Below are positions 27,025 through 37,700 of a stretch of 64,000 nt of DNA, in pieces (the stretch's first letter is position 1; the number at the start of each line of letters is the position of its first letter). The stretch comes from Sphingobacteriia bacterium 28-36-52. Lineage in GTDB: Bacteria; Bacteroidota; Bacteroidia; Chitinophagales; Chitinophagaceae. The position numbers were made by a program, and so were the translations under genes. The DNA lies in NCBI GenBank assembly GCA_002281575.1, contig NCGN01000015.1:16408-80407 (forward strand). The letters are read 5' to 3'. The notes below the pieces were generated by a model, which had not been told where the DNA came from, did no database searches, and worked only from the letters and a program-made list of their open reading frames with translations.

Positions 27025-28548
27025 ATGAAATACAATAAACTATTTATAGCAAGTGTGCTCTTGGTAACAATGAGCACAACATCTTGCACAAAAAAATTAG
27101 ACGAAGTGGTGCCGCAAAGTAGCATCAGTAAAGAACAAGCATTAAAAGATCCTAACGCTGCAAGAACCTTGTATTATGGTACTTATGGTTTGTTAAGATC
27201 ATACACCAATTCGTTTTATCAAATGGGTGAAATGCGTGGAGATATTTGGGTAGATGGATTATTTACCGAGAGTGTAGATGGTGGCTTACAAAATTTGTAC
27301 AGACATAATATCAGCAGTTTGAATGTGCCATTTACCAATTGGGCTGGATTATATAATTTGATTTATAATTTTAATAATGTAATTAAAATTATACCACAAA
27401 CGCCTCTACCGGAAGCTGAAAAAACCAGAATCTTGGCAGAAGTATATGGCTTAAGAGGTTATGTGTATTATAATATGTTGAGAACCTGGGGAGCAGTTCC
27501 ATTGAATACTGAGCCAGTAGAAACATTAACCAATACTGCAGAAACGTATAAACCAAGAACAGGGGCAGATTCTATTATGCTTCAAGTTAAATCGGATATT
27601 GCAAAGTCATTGGAATTATTCGGAACTGCAAATACTATTTCAACTTCAAAAAGAGTAGTATGGAGTAGATTAGCAACATTGGTTTTAAAAGGAGATGCAT
27701 TTATTTGGTCTGGAACCCATATGGGTGGTGGCACAGCCGATTTAACAACTGCTAAAGCTGCTTTACAAGAAGTAAGAAACCTGCAAGGGGCTACTTTAGA
27801 TTTACAATCCAACTATAGAGACATATTTGATCCCACCAAAAAAGTGAATAATAAAGAAATTATTTTTGCAGTTAACTACGAGTTACAACAAGCGCAGTTA
27901 ACCTTTTTTAGTAGCTTTTTAGTGAATTCTATTCAAGCCAATACACTTTCATTTGCGCAAGCAGCAACCCCAACTGTATCATCTGTTTATCCTTATGTTA
28001 GTGGAGCAAATCGTGTTGGAATGAACCAAGCAATGATTACTCGTTTAACTACGGGTGCAGCTGATCAGCGTGTAAGTAACACTTTTAGAATCATGTATTC
28101 TAATGCAGCACCCTTTGCTGTTAGGGGGGTAATGTTAACCAAGTACTTAGGAACTGTAGCAGGTACTTCCCAAATTTACAACAACGATTTTCCGGTTTAT
28201 CGCTATGCAGATGTGTTGTTGTTATTAGCAGAAGCAAAAGCTAAATTAGGCGAAGATATTTCTGCCGAAATAAATGCTATTAGATTAAGAGCCTATGGTT
28301 CAGGATACACTCCATATGTAAGTGGTAGCCAAACTGTAAATATGAATGCAATATTAGATGAATACCTAAGAGAATTTATTGGAGAAGGAAAGCGTTGGTG
28401 GGCATTGCGTAGAGCAGGTGATGCTTATGTATATGCAAATATTAATCCAGCCTATTTAAATCCTAGCAGCACAGCTAAATTCTTATTGCCTTTATCTTTG
28501 GCAATGTTGAATGCAGATCCATTGTTAAAGCAAACTGCAGGGTACTAA
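27025..28548 (+). CDS. SusD/RagB-family nutrient-binding outer-membrane lipoprotein
   Basis: This 507-residue surface lipoprotein pairs with the SusC receptor ending 28 bases upstream. The signal peptide MKYNKLFIASVLLVTMSTTS is followed by the lipobox cysteine. Typical SusD features are the TPR-like helices around AEVYGLRGYVYYNMLRTWGA, PVYRYADVLLLLAEAKAKLG and the late FIGEGKRWWALRRAGDA block. An ATG at 27016 and a TTG at 27001 are alternative starts. It likely caps the SusC channel and binds the glycan ligand. The ligand is inferred to be sialic acid from the operon content, as with NanU-type proteins. Confidence 0.92.
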   Translation: MKYNKLFIASVLLVTMSTTSCTKKLDEVVPQSSISKEQALKDPNAARTLYYGTYGLLRSYTNSFYQMGEMRGDIWVDGLFTESVDGGLQNLYRHNISSLNVPFTNWAGLYNLIYNFNNVIKIIPQTPLPEAEKTRILAEVYGLRGYVYYNMLRTWGAVPLNTEPVETLTNTAETYKPRTGADSIMLQVKSDIAKSLELFGTANTISTSKRVVWSRLATLVLKGDAFIWSGTHMGGGTADLTTAKAALQEVRNLQGATLDLQSNYRDIFDPTKKVNNKEIIFAVNYELQQAQLTFFSSFLVNSIQANTLSFAQAATPTVSSVYPYVSGANRVGMNQAMITRLTTGAADQRVSNTFRIMYSNAAPFAVRGVMLTKYLGTVAGTSQIYNNDFPVYRYADVLLLLAEAKAKLGEDISAEINAIRLRAYGSGYTPYVSGSQTVNMNAILDEYLREFIGEGKRWWALRRAGDAYVYANINPAYLNPSSTAKFLLPLSLAMLNADPLLKQTAGY

Positions 28549-28590
28549 AAAATGTTTTATTAAGCAAGCATAAATGGTAGTTTTGAAAAG

Positions 28591-28614
28591 CAAGGGGCAG
28601 TAAAATGCCCCTTG
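28591..28614 (+). terminator. Hairpin after susD (possible attenuating terminator)
   Basis: A perfect 9-bp stem CAAGGGGCA/TGCCCCTTG with a 6-base loop is followed by TATTTATC, a weak U tract. It lies between the outer-membrane pair and the catabolic genes and may lower downstream expression relative to susC-susD. Confidence 0.6.
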
Positions 28615-28639
28615 TATTTATCTCAATTAATTTTTTACA

Positions 28640-29584
28640 ATGGTTCACGAAAAATTACAGGGCTTAATTTCTGCGCCCTTTACACCAATGCATGCAGATG
28701 GTAGTGTCAATTTAACATTGATACCTGCTTATTATGCCCTTTTAAAAGCCAATGGGGTTACTGGTGCTTTTATTTGTGGTTCAACAGGCGAAGGAGTTTC
28801 GTTAACTAAGAACGAAAAAATGGCGGTAGCAGAAGCCTGGGCTGCTTGTACTAAAAATGATCCTCAATTTTCAGCCATGCCATTATTGGGTGGAACTTGT
28901 ATTGCCGATGCAAAAGAATTGGCATTGCATGCACAAGCAATAGGATTAGATGCTGTTTCATTTACTGCGCCTTCTTATTTTAAACCAGCCAATGTAGAAG
29001 TACTGGCAGCTTGTTGCAAAGAAATTGCAGCAGTGGTTCCTGATATGCCTTTTTATTATTACCATATTCCCGTATTAACAGGAGTTGGTTTTCCTATGTA
29101 CGATTTACTAAAAGCGGTGGATGGAATAATTCCCAATTTTGCTGGAGTAAAATATACACACGAAGATTTCATGGATTTCTTGAGTTGCCTTCAATACCAG
29201 AATGGCAAGTACGATATGGTTTGGGGTAGAGATGAAAATATGTTGCCTGCGCTGGCTATTGGCACCAAAGCATCCATAGGAAGCACTTATAATTATGCTG
29301 CTCCTTTATACCATGAATTAATTGAAGCTTTTAATAATGGCGAATTACAAAAAGCGCAAATTTTACAACAACAATCCATTGATATGATTAGATTGTTGGG
29401 AAAGTATGGTGGTATTGCTACGGGTAAAGCATATATGAAACTAATTGGATTAGATTGTGGTAGCTTTAGATTACCAGTAAAAAATATGGATGCAGCCCAA
29501 GTTGAGCAATTCCAAAAAGATGTGGCGCTGTTAGGATTTGAACAGTTTAGCTCTAAAATGCCTACTGTAACAAATGCCCTTTAA
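28640..29584 (+). CDS. nanA: N-acetylneuraminate lyase (DHDPS/NAL family)
   Basis: This 314-residue class I aldolase splits N-acetylneuraminate into N-acetylmannosamine and pyruvate in the cytoplasm. The TIM-barrel family motif is GSTGEGVSL (about 47-55). The catalytic tyrosine is in FYYYHIPVLTG. The Schiff-base lysine is Lys171 in FAGVKYTHED. YHIP rather than a dihydrodipicolinate-synthase pattern, and the surrounding sialic-acid genes, favour lyase over DapA. Its TAA overlaps the ATG of the mutarotase gene (TAATG), showing tight coupling. Confidence 0.9.
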   Translation: MVHEKLQGLISAPFTPMHADGSVNLTLIPAYYALLKANGVTGAFICGSTGEGVSLTKNEKMAVAEAWAACTKNDPQFSAMPLLGGTCIADAKELALHAQAIGLDAVSFTAPSYFKPANVEVLAACCKEIAAVVPDMPFYYYHIPVLTGVGFPMYDLLKAVDGIIPNFAGVKYTHEDFMDFLSCLQYQNGKYDMVWGRDENMLPALAIGTKASIGSTYNYAAPLYHELIEAFNNGELQKAQILQQQSIDMIRLLGKYGGIATGKAYMKLIGLDCGSFRLPVKNMDAAQVEQFQKDVALLGFEQFSSKMPTVTNAL

Positions 29585-30750
29585 TGAAACGATATTATTA
29601 TATCATTTGTATGCTGTTTATGTTAAAAGCTGATACCATTTTAGCTCAACATCCAGCTGAATGGTCGGTACAATTTGCTATTGCATCTACTTTACCTTCA
29701 ACTGCGGGGAAGCAAATATCTACTGGATTTGCTGGTGTTGTTACAGGGGTACATCAAAATCATTTATTGGTGGCAGGCGGTGCTAATTTTCCAGACGCCA
29801 TGCCATGGCAAGGCGGTAAAAAAATGTACCATTCCGAAGTTTTTGTATATAAACAAGACAATGGTGAATTACAATTAATCAATCAACATTCAAAGCTACC
29901 AGAATCAATTGCTTATGCTGCCGTATGTACAACTTCTGAAGGAATTTTATATATAGGAGGAGAAAACGAAAACGGCATTTCAAATAAAGTGTGGATGCTA
30001 CAGTGGAATCAGCAAAAGCAAGCTGTACACTTGATTGCCTACCCTTCCATACCAATTGCTTTAACCAATGCTGCAGCAACTATTATACACAATAAAGTTT
30101 TTGTTGCAGGTGGTGAAACTGTTCAAGATGCTTCGATGCAATTTTTTGAGTTAGATTTAAACAATCTAAAAGCCGGTTGGAAAACACTACCGGTGCTTCC
30201 ACACGCAGTTTCACATACGCTACTTATAGGTTTAGCCCACGAAACAAAACCTAGTTTGTATTTAATTGGTGGTAGAAAAAAAAATACCAATGGCGTCAGT
30301 AGTTTATACAATAACATGTATGAATATGATTTACTAACCCAAACCTGGAATGAAAAAACAGCATTGCCTTATACATTAAGTGCGGGCACAGGTATTTGGT
30401 ACAACTTAGACCAAATTGTTGTATTTGGTGGAGACAGGGCCACGGTATTTTCTCAAGTAGAAAAATTGCTTGCTGATATTGCTGCAGAAGCCAATCCAGC
30501 CAAAAAGCAAGCTTTAATAGACCAAAAAAATCAGTTACAAGAAACCCATCCAGGATTTAGTAAGGAAGTATTATTGTATAAAGCCAATACAAACCAGTGG
30601 CAAGTTATTGGTACAATTCCGTATGACACACCTGTTACAACTACTGCGGTAAAATGGAATAATGCTATTATACTGCCATCTGGTGAAACTAAAGCAGGTG
30701 TAAGGTCTCCCTATATTTTAAAAGCTACCATCCACAACAAAAACCAATGA
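29584..30750 (+). CDS. nanM: N-acetylneuraminate epimerase/mutarotase (NanM-like, kelch propeller)
   Basis: This 388-residue exported protein has a signal peptide (MKRYYYIICMLFMLKADTILAQ) and a six-bladed kelch beta-propeller. Repeats such as HLLVAGGANFPDAMPWQGG, LYIGGENENG, KVFVAGGETV, SLYLIGGRKK and IVVFGGDR are visible. The GGANFPDAMPWQGGKK block is characteristic of NanM, which speeds interconversion of alpha- and beta-sialic acid released by sialidase in the periplasm. It is coupled to nanA by a TAATG overlap and to the transporter by a 4-base overlap. Confidence 0.88.
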   Translation: MKRYYYIICMLFMLKADTILAQHPAEWSVQFAIASTLPSTAGKQISTGFAGVVTGVHQNHLLVAGGANFPDAMPWQGGKKMYHSEVFVYKQDNGELQLINQHSKLPESIAYAAVCTTSEGILYIGGENENGISNKVWMLQWNQQKQAVHLIAYPSIPIALTNAAATIIHNKVFVAGGETVQDASMQFFELDLNNLKAGWKTLPVLPHAVSHTLLIGLAHETKPSLYLIGGRKKNTNGVSSLYNNMYEYDLLTQTWNEKTALPYTLSAGTGIWYNLDQIVVFGGDRATVFSQVEKLLADIAAEANPAKKQALIDQKNQLQETHPGFSKEVLLYKANTNQWQVIGTIPYDTPVTTTAVKWNNAIILPSGETKAGVRSPYILKATIHNKNQ

Positions 30751-31988
30751 TCCAAAATAAAAAATATCCATGGATAGTAGTAGCGTTGCTTTGGGTAGTA
30801 GCCTTACTCAATTATATGGATCGGCAGATGTTAAGCACTATGAAGCCATCTATGCAAATAGATATTCAAGAGTTGCAATCTGCTACCAATTTTGGGTATT
30901 TAATGGCCATTTTTTTGTGGATCTATGGTTTCATGAGTCCTATATCGGGCATGATAGCAGATCGATTGAATCGCAAATGGTTAATTGTGGGAAGTTTATT
31001 TGTATGGAGTGCCATCACATTTGCGATGGGCTTTGCAAAAACATTTGATCAGTTGTATTGGCTTAGAGCAATGATGGGTATTAGCGAAGCATTGTATATA
31101 CCAGCAGGTTTGTCTTTAATTGCCGATTACCATAGTTCAAAAACAAGGTCATTGGCGGTAGGCATTCATATGACTGGATTGTATATGGGACAGGCATTAG
31201 GGGGATTTGGTGCAACCATTGCAGCAGTGTTCTCTTGGCAAAATGCATTCATCAGTTTTGGCTTAATTGGTATTGTTTATTCGGGGGTATTGATTTTGTT
31301 TTTGAAGGATAAGCAATCGGATATCGCTGCAAACGATGGCTCAGCAATTGCACAAACAAAAAGAATTCCATTACTGAAGGGATTCGCTACTTTATTTACC
31401 AATATCTCTTTTTGGGTGATCCTATTTTATTTTGCCGTTCCTAGTTTACCGGGGTGGGGAGTAAAAAATTGGTTGCCTACATTATTTTCAGAGAACCTTG
31501 GTATTGACATGTCTAAGGCAGGGCCACTGTCTACTATTACCATTGCCGCATCTTCTTTTTTAGGAGTTATTTTTGGTGGCGTTCTTTCCGATAAATGGGT
31601 ACAAAAAAATATACGAGGAAGAGTATACACCAGTGCCATAGGTTTGGCCATGACCATTCCTGCATTGTTATTGATAGGGTTGGGTAATTCCATGATTCAT
31701 TTGGTGGGAGCAGTTTTCTTTTTTGGTTTTGGATATGGTATGTTCGATGCCAACAATATGCCCATACTCTGTCAATTTATTTCTTCTAAACATAGAGCAA
31801 CTGCTTATGGACTCATGAATATGATTGGGGTTTTTGCAGGGGCATTTATTACGAATTTATTAGGGAAAAGTTCCGACGCAGGAAGCCTTGGTAAAGACTT
31901 TGCCATGATGGCATTGGTGGTAGTTGCTGCACTGGCTGTTCAATTATTGGTACTAAGACCAAAGCAAAATGATTTTGTAGACGCATAA
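30747..31988 (+). CDS. nanT: MFS transporter, probably for sialic acid
   Basis: This 413-residue, 12-helix major facilitator has a typical N-terminus (LLWVVALLNYMDRQMLSTM) and the MFS loop signature GMIADRLNRKWLIVGS after TM2. A second loop, GGVLSDKWVQKNIRGR, comes before TM8. It resembles the anion:cation symporter-type MFS proteins. Placement between nanM and the sialidase gene implies N-acetylneuraminate uptake across the inner membrane. The symbol follows the known Bacteroidota nan operons; substrate is inferred, not seen. Its ATGA start overlaps the previous stop. Confidence 0.82.
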   Translation: MIQNKKYPWIVVALLWVVALLNYMDRQMLSTMKPSMQIDIQELQSATNFGYLMAIFLWIYGFMSPISGMIADRLNRKWLIVGSLFVWSAITFAMGFAKTFDQLYWLRAMMGISEALYIPAGLSLIADYHSSKTRSLAVGIHMTGLYMGQALGGFGATIAAVFSWQNAFISFGLIGIVYSGVLILFLKDKQSDIAANDGSAIAQTKRIPLLKGFATLFTNISFWVILFYFAVPSLPGWGVKNWLPTLFSENLGIDMSKAGPLSTITIAASSFLGVIFGGVLSDKWVQKNIRGRVYTSAIGLAMTIPALLLIGLGNSMIHLVGAVFFFGFGYGMFDANNMPILCQFISSKHRATAYGLMNMIGVFAGAFITNLLGKSSDAGSLGKDFAMMALVVVAALAVQLLVLRPKQNDFVDA

Positions 31989-31997
31989 AAAGACTAT

Positions 31998-33560
31998 ATG
32001 AAAAAAAATATTTTTTATTTTTTATTCCTGTTATTGTTGATACCCGCAGTTGGTTGTGCAAAAAAATCAACTACACCTGTGGTAGGTGAAGTAAAAGCAT
32101 CTGCATATACCCCAACTATTCCTGTTTTAAAAGGATTGGCTACCAATGCCATATTGAGGGTAAATATTTTTATTCCTGCAGATAATGCAGCACAACAATA
32201 TACAGGAATCAATTGCAGCATCAATGCCAGCGCCATCAGCGGCATTGAAAATATTGCGGTATATCAAACCAGTGCAGAACCATTTTCAACTAATACCCCC
32301 CTTGCGAATAGTAAGCCTAACAGTGCCAATTTTAATGTACCAGTTACATTGAAGTTGGCGCCCGGGCTTCATTTTATTTGGTTTAGTGTAACATTGAATA
32401 ACGCAGCAAGTATTGATCATACAATAGAATTGCGCGCAACCCAATTAGTGCAATCAAATGGAAAAACGTTGACCATTAGTGAACCTGCAGGTAATTATGC
32501 AAAGCTAAAAGGAACAACCGTGCGCAAAGCAGGAGACGACAATGTAAATACCTATCGCATACCAGGCATTGCTACAACCAATAAAGGAACCTTATTGTCT
32601 GTGTACGATATAAGATATAAAAATAGTGCCGACTTGCCAGGTAATATTGATGTGGGTTTAAGCAGATCTACCGATAGTGGTAAAACTTGGGAGCCTATGA
32701 AAATTATTATGGATATGGGAGCGCCGCACGAGAACAACGGAGTGGGTGATCCAGCAATACTATTTGATCCCATCACCAAAAAAATATGGGTAGCCGCATT
32801 GTGGAGCAAGGGTAATCGTTCTATTGCAGGATCGTTACCAGGCATTTCGCCAGATACTACAGGGCAATTTGTTTTAGTAAGTAGTAACGATGATGGACTT
32901 ACTTGGTCTGCACCTTATACCATTACACCTCAAATTAAAAATCCCAAATGGCATTTGTTTTTTAACGGGCCAGGGTCGGGAATTGCCATGAAAGATGGTA
33001 AGCTGGTTTTTGCAGCACAATATTGGAATGAAAATAAAATGCCTTATTCTACAATTATTTATAGTGCCGATCATGGTAATACTTGGATTGGAAATTTAAA
33101 TGGACCAAAGTCTAATACCACTGAAAGTCAGGTAGTAGAAACCACGCCAGGCACATTGATGTTGAATATGCGCGACAATAGAGGTTCGTATAGAAGTGTT
33201 GCTACCACTACTAATTTCGGAACCAGTTGGACGGAGCATGCTACTTCGTACAATGCCTTACAAGACCCAGTTTGTATGGGCAGTTTAATTAAAGCCAATG
33301 TAAAAGTAAAAGGCGTATTAAAAGAAGTATTGTTCTTTAGCAATCCCAATACCACCAGTGGAAGATATGATATGACTATTAAAGCCAGTTTAGATTTAGG
33401 ACAAACCTGGTTGCCTGCAAATCAATTATTAGTTGATGAACGAAATTGTTACGGCTATTCTTCATTAACACAAATTGATGCAGAAACCATTGGCATATTA
33501 TACGAAGGAACCAAGGACTTGTATTTCGTAAAAGTGCCAGTTGCATCTATTATTAAATAG
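31998..33560 (+). CDS. nanH: Exo-alpha-sialidase (GH33)
   Basis: This 520-residue glycosidase releases terminal sialic acid from glycoconjugates. It has a lipoprotein-type signal (VGCAKKS, Cys20) and an N-terminal carbohydrate-binding-like sialidase domain (about 35-165). The catalytic six-bladed propeller begins with the FRIP-type motif TYRIPGIATT (about 186-195). Five Asp-box-like repeats are visible: STDSGKTW, SNDDGLTW, SADHGNTW, TTNFGTSW and SLDLGQTW. The late ERNCYGYSSL segment carries the expected Tyr nucleophile region. It is surface- or periplasm-anchored and supplies the operon's substrate. Confidence 0.92.
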   Translation: MKKNIFYFLFLLLLIPAVGCAKKSTTPVVGEVKASAYTPTIPVLKGLATNAILRVNIFIPADNAAQQYTGINCSINASAISGIENIAVYQTSAEPFSTNTPLANSKPNSANFNVPVTLKLAPGLHFIWFSVTLNNAASIDHTIELRATQLVQSNGKTLTISEPAGNYAKLKGTTVRKAGDDNVNTYRIPGIATTNKGTLLSVYDIRYKNSADLPGNIDVGLSRSTDSGKTWEPMKIIMDMGAPHENNGVGDPAILFDPITKKIWVAALWSKGNRSIAGSLPGISPDTTGQFVLVSSNDDGLTWSAPYTITPQIKNPKWHLFFNGPGSGIAMKDGKLVFAAQYWNENKMPYSTIIYSADHGNTWIGNLNGPKSNTTESQVVETTPGTLMLNMRDNRGSYRSVATTTNFGTSWTEHATSYNALQDPVCMGSLIKANVKVKGVLKEVLFFSNPNTTSGRYDMTIKASLDLGQTWLPANQLLVDERNCYGYSSLTQIDAETIGILYEGTKDLYFVKVPVASIIK

Positions 33561-33587
33561 TATTTGATTGCTTAAAAATAATTTGAC

Positions 33588-34769
33588 GTGATATATTCTA
33601 CAAAAGAATTGGCTGAGTTGGCTTCTTTCTACTCCAACCAGTTATTGAATAGTACCATTCCATTTTGGTTTCCAAGATCTTTTGATCAGGAGTATGGTGG
33701 ATTTTTGTTGATGCGAGATGCAGATGGAACCTTGATTGACGACGATAAAGCCGTTTGGATACAAGGTAGGGCCACCTGGATGTTGTCTACTTTATACAAT
33801 ACCGTAGAACAAAAACCAGAATGGTTAGCCGGTGCAAAACTGGGATACGATTTTTTAAACAAATATTGTTTTGATACCGATGGGCAAATGTTTTTTCATG
33901 TAACCAGAGATGGCCAACCCATAAGAAAGCGTCGTTATTTTTTTTCTGAAACATTTTATGTGATTGCAGCCGCCGCGTACGCAAAAGCTTCTGGAGATGA
34001 GGAAGCGGCCGCCAATGCAAGACGTGTATTTGATTTATGTATTCAATATGCAACTACACCCGGATTGTTGCAACCTAAGTATACCAAGACCCGACCAAGT
34101 AAGGGTATTGGGGTACCTATGATTATGATGAATACCGCGCAACAATTGCGGGACAACATTGGGTATGCACCCTGCGATGAATGGATTACAAAATGGATAG
34201 ATGAAATTGAGCGCTATTTTGTAAAAGACAATATACAATGCGTAATGGAACAAGTTGCGCCGGATGGATCAATCATAGATCATATAGATGGAAGAACTTT
34301 GAATCCCGGACATGCAATGGAAGGGGCTTGGTTTATATTGCACGAAGCCAAGCATCGCAACAACGACCCGCACTTAATTAATTTAGGATGCAGAATGTTA
34401 GATTATATGTGGGAGCGGGGATGGGACAAAGAGCAAGGCGGCATACTTTATTTTAGAGATGTATATAATAAGCCAGTGCAAGAGTATTGGCAAGACATGA
34501 AATTTTGGTGGCCACATAATGAAGTAATCATTGCCACTTTATTGGCTTATTTAATGACGGGCAATCAAAAATATGCGGAGTGGCATAAAATGGTGCACGA
34601 TTATGCCTATGCACATTTTTTAGATATGCAATATGGCGAATGGTTTGGTTATTTGCATCGTGATGGAACTGTTGCACAAACAGCCAAGGGAAATTTATAC
34701 AAAGGCCCCTTTCATTTACCTCGACAAGAATGGTATTGCATGCAAATACTTAAATCGTATTTGTCATGA
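33588..34769 (+). CDS. AGE-family N-acylglucosamine 2-epimerase
   Basis: This 393-residue (alpha/alpha)6-barrel enzyme, starting at GTG 33588, probably interconverts N-acetylmannosamine and N-acetylglucosamine. Family features are IQGRATWMLSTLYN (about 53-66), RRYFFSETFYVIAAAAYAK, HIDGRTLNPGHAMEGAWFIL with the catalytic His, and the C-terminal GNLYKGPFHLPRQEWYCMQI. In this locus it takes the ManNAc made by NanA to GlcNAc, which a hexokinase/ROK kinase elsewhere could phosphorylate, as described for Bacteroides nan operons. No ManNAc kinase or ManNAc-6-P epimerase gene is present. It overlaps the following gene by 4 bases. Confidence 0.9.
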   Translation: MIYSTKELAELASFYSNQLLNSTIPFWFPRSFDQEYGGFLLMRDADGTLIDDDKAVWIQGRATWMLSTLYNTVEQKPEWLAGAKLGYDFLNKYCFDTDGQMFFHVTRDGQPIRKRRYFFSETFYVIAAAAYAKASGDEEAAANARRVFDLCIQYATTPGLLQPKYTKTRPSKGIGVPMIMMNTAQQLRDNIGYAPCDEWITKWIDEIERYFVKDNIQCVMEQVAPDGSIIDHIDGRTLNPGHAMEGAWFILHEAKHRNNDPHLINLGCRMLDYMWERGWDKEQGGILYFRDVYNKPVQEYWQDMKFWWPHNEVIIATLLAYLMTGNQKYAEWHKMVHDYAYAHFLDMQYGEWFGYLHRDGTVAQTAKGNLYKGPFHLPRQEWYCMQILKSYLS

Positions 34770-37700
34770 GTTTGCTGCGCTTAGGGCTAATGTTTTGTTT
34801 GACTTTAATTATTGCGCAAAGTATGCTAATAGCGCAGTCTTCGCTTGTGTCAGTTTCTCGCGAAGCAGAAATATTGAGCGTTAATAAAATATTCACTGAT
34901 CATATGGTGCTGCAACGAGACCAACCCATTCATATATGGGGAAGGGGATTGCCGGGCGCTGCAGTTAAGGTTTCGCTTAGCCGCACAAGCTTAAGTATTG
35001 CTGATTCAAAAACTTTGTCAAGCGTTGTTAAATCAGTTGTAACAAGTGTACGTTTAGACAGCAGTTGGTCGGTTAATTTGCCAGCGCTAAAAGCGAGTAC
35101 AACTCCCCATGAAATAAAAATTAATTCAGGCAAAAAAAATATACGCATCAGCAATGTATTGATGGGTGATATTTGGATTTGCATTGGTCAAAGCAATATG
35201 GAGTGGCCCATGCAACGCGAAATGTATTATCGCGAAGCAATTAAAACAGCCAATCAACCCTTACTCCGATTTTATAATCCAACGTACGCTGGAAAAAATG
35301 TTTTCAACCAATATTTTTCTGATTCAGTTTTGCAAATGATGCAACCTGAAAAATTCTTTGCGCCTACTAGTTGGCAAGTGAGCGATAGCAATAGTTTCAG
35401 GGCTATGAGTGCAGTGGCTTATTATTATGGGAAGTCTATTGTTACTAACACACAAGTACCCATTGGGCTTATTAATTTATCTATTGCTGGGGCTCCGCTA
35501 GAAACATTTATAGGAGTAGATGCATTGAAATCGGATGAGCGTTTTGCAGCTAAAGCAATTGAACCATGGTTAACCAATCCTGCCATTCCTATATGGGTAA
35601 AAGAAAGGGGCAATCAAAATTTACGAGTAGGAACCAATCATCCATTTAAACCTGGCTTTACATATACAGCAGGCATTGAGCCCTTATTTCCATTGGCTAT
35701 AAAAGGAATCATCAATTACCAAGGGGAGAGCAATGCACAGGAAATGGAGCGAGTAAATGAATATGCTGCATTAACGCAATTGATGGTGCAAGATTATCGA
35801 ACCCGTTTTAAGCAATCGCAATTGCCTTATTATTATGTTCAGCTTTCCTCTATAGACACCTTAAAATACAAAGGTCATTTTTGGGGAACCTTTAGAAATG
35901 AGCAGCGAAAAATTTTAGATTTAATTCCAAATAGTGGAATGGCAGTATGCACCGATTATGGATTAAACGACAATGTGCATCCTACCAATAAAAAAATAGT
36001 GGGAGAAAGATTGGCTAAATGGGCGTTGAGCCAAACCTATAAAAAAAATATACTGGCATCAGGTCCATTGCCCTTGCGAGCCCAATACGCCAATGGCAAA
36101 TTAATTGTTGAGTTTAAATATGTTGGTGGGGGATTAAAAACGTCTGATGGTATGGCTTTGCGCGGTTTTTCATTAGATGGAATTCATTCGGCTGAAGCAA
36201 CTATTCAGCAAAATAGCATTCATATTCTTAGTTCAACAAAACCTGAAATGGTTTATTATGGATGGAAGTCTTTCAATGAAGGAAATTTGGTAAATAAGGA
36301 GGAACTTCCAGCATCAACGTTTAAAATAAAAGTTGATGTACAACAAATATTATTACCGCAATATCCTGATTCAATATTTAATACTTATTATCACCAGCGG
36401 TATAGTTTGTTTAAAGCATTGCCAAATGATGCGGCTTCCTTGTCCTCTTCTAAGCGCGATATTATTTTTTTAGGAAATAGCATTAATGATGGCAGTGAAT
36501 GGTATGAGCTGTTTAATGATATCCGTATCAAGAACAGAGGAATCAGTGGCGATATTACTGCGGGAATTTTACACCGATTAACAGAAATAAGTAATCGCAA
36601 GCCAGCTAAAGTTTTTTTAATGATTGGCATTAACGATTTGGGTAGGGGGCTATCACCCGATTCGGTTGCGAAAAATATATTGCTGATGAACGATTATCTG
36701 CAACAAGAAAGCCCTAACACGCAAGTGTATATTCAAAGTATTTTACCAGTGAATCCAAGCTTCGGAAAATTTGCTGGACAAACCAGTAAGCGAGAACAAA
36801 TAAATCAAACCAATGCACTACTAAAAGCCGCTTCCACCAAACACCATTACGAGTTTATAGATTTGCACAGCGAGTTTGTAGATGCACAGGGAAACTTAGA
36901 TGCCAAATATACAAATGATGGATTGCACTTAGTAGGAGCGGGTTATATGCATTGGCGACACTTGATTTATCCGAAAGTATTTGGGTTAACCCATCAGCCT
37001 GCATTAATTCCAATGCCCAAGCAAGTGAAATGGAATAAGGAGTATTATACCATTGACCCATCTAAATCTTTGGCAGCGCAAGTGAAGATTGAGCTAATCA
37101 GTTCAGCTCAGCATAAAGAGTGGTATGAATTAATTGTTCGCCCCAATCAAATCACTATTAAAGCTGCTACGCAGCATGGCGTATTCAATGCCCTACAAAC
37201 CTTGCAACAATTGGCACGCAATGGACAAACCATTGTTGCCTGCGAAATTAAAGATGCACCCGCATTTGCTTGGAGGGGTTATATGATTGATGTGGGAAGA
37301 AATTATATGTCTATGAATTTGCTGAAACAGCAAATAGATATCATGGCCAAATACAAATTGAATGTATTTCATTTTCATGCAACAGAAGATATTGCTTGGC
37401 GAATAGCTCTTAAACAATATCCGCAATTAACAGCACCCGAAAATATGTTGCGCAATAAGGGAATGTATTATACCGAAGCAGAAATAAAAGAGTTAATTGC
37501 TTATTGTAAAGCGCGCAATATTTTATTTGTTCCAGAAATTGATATGCCCGGTCATAGTGCAGCATTTAAGCGAGCTATGAAAGTAGATATGCAATCCGAT
37601 TCAGGAATGGTGTACATCAAAAATATACTCAAGGAATTTTGCACTACTTATGATATTCCTTATATCCATATTGGGGCCGACGAAGTAAAAATTACCAATC

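Noticed and set aside
30123..30317. Minus-strand open frames inside the nan genes
   Set aside because: They are antisense to intact, recognised genes and show no domain features.
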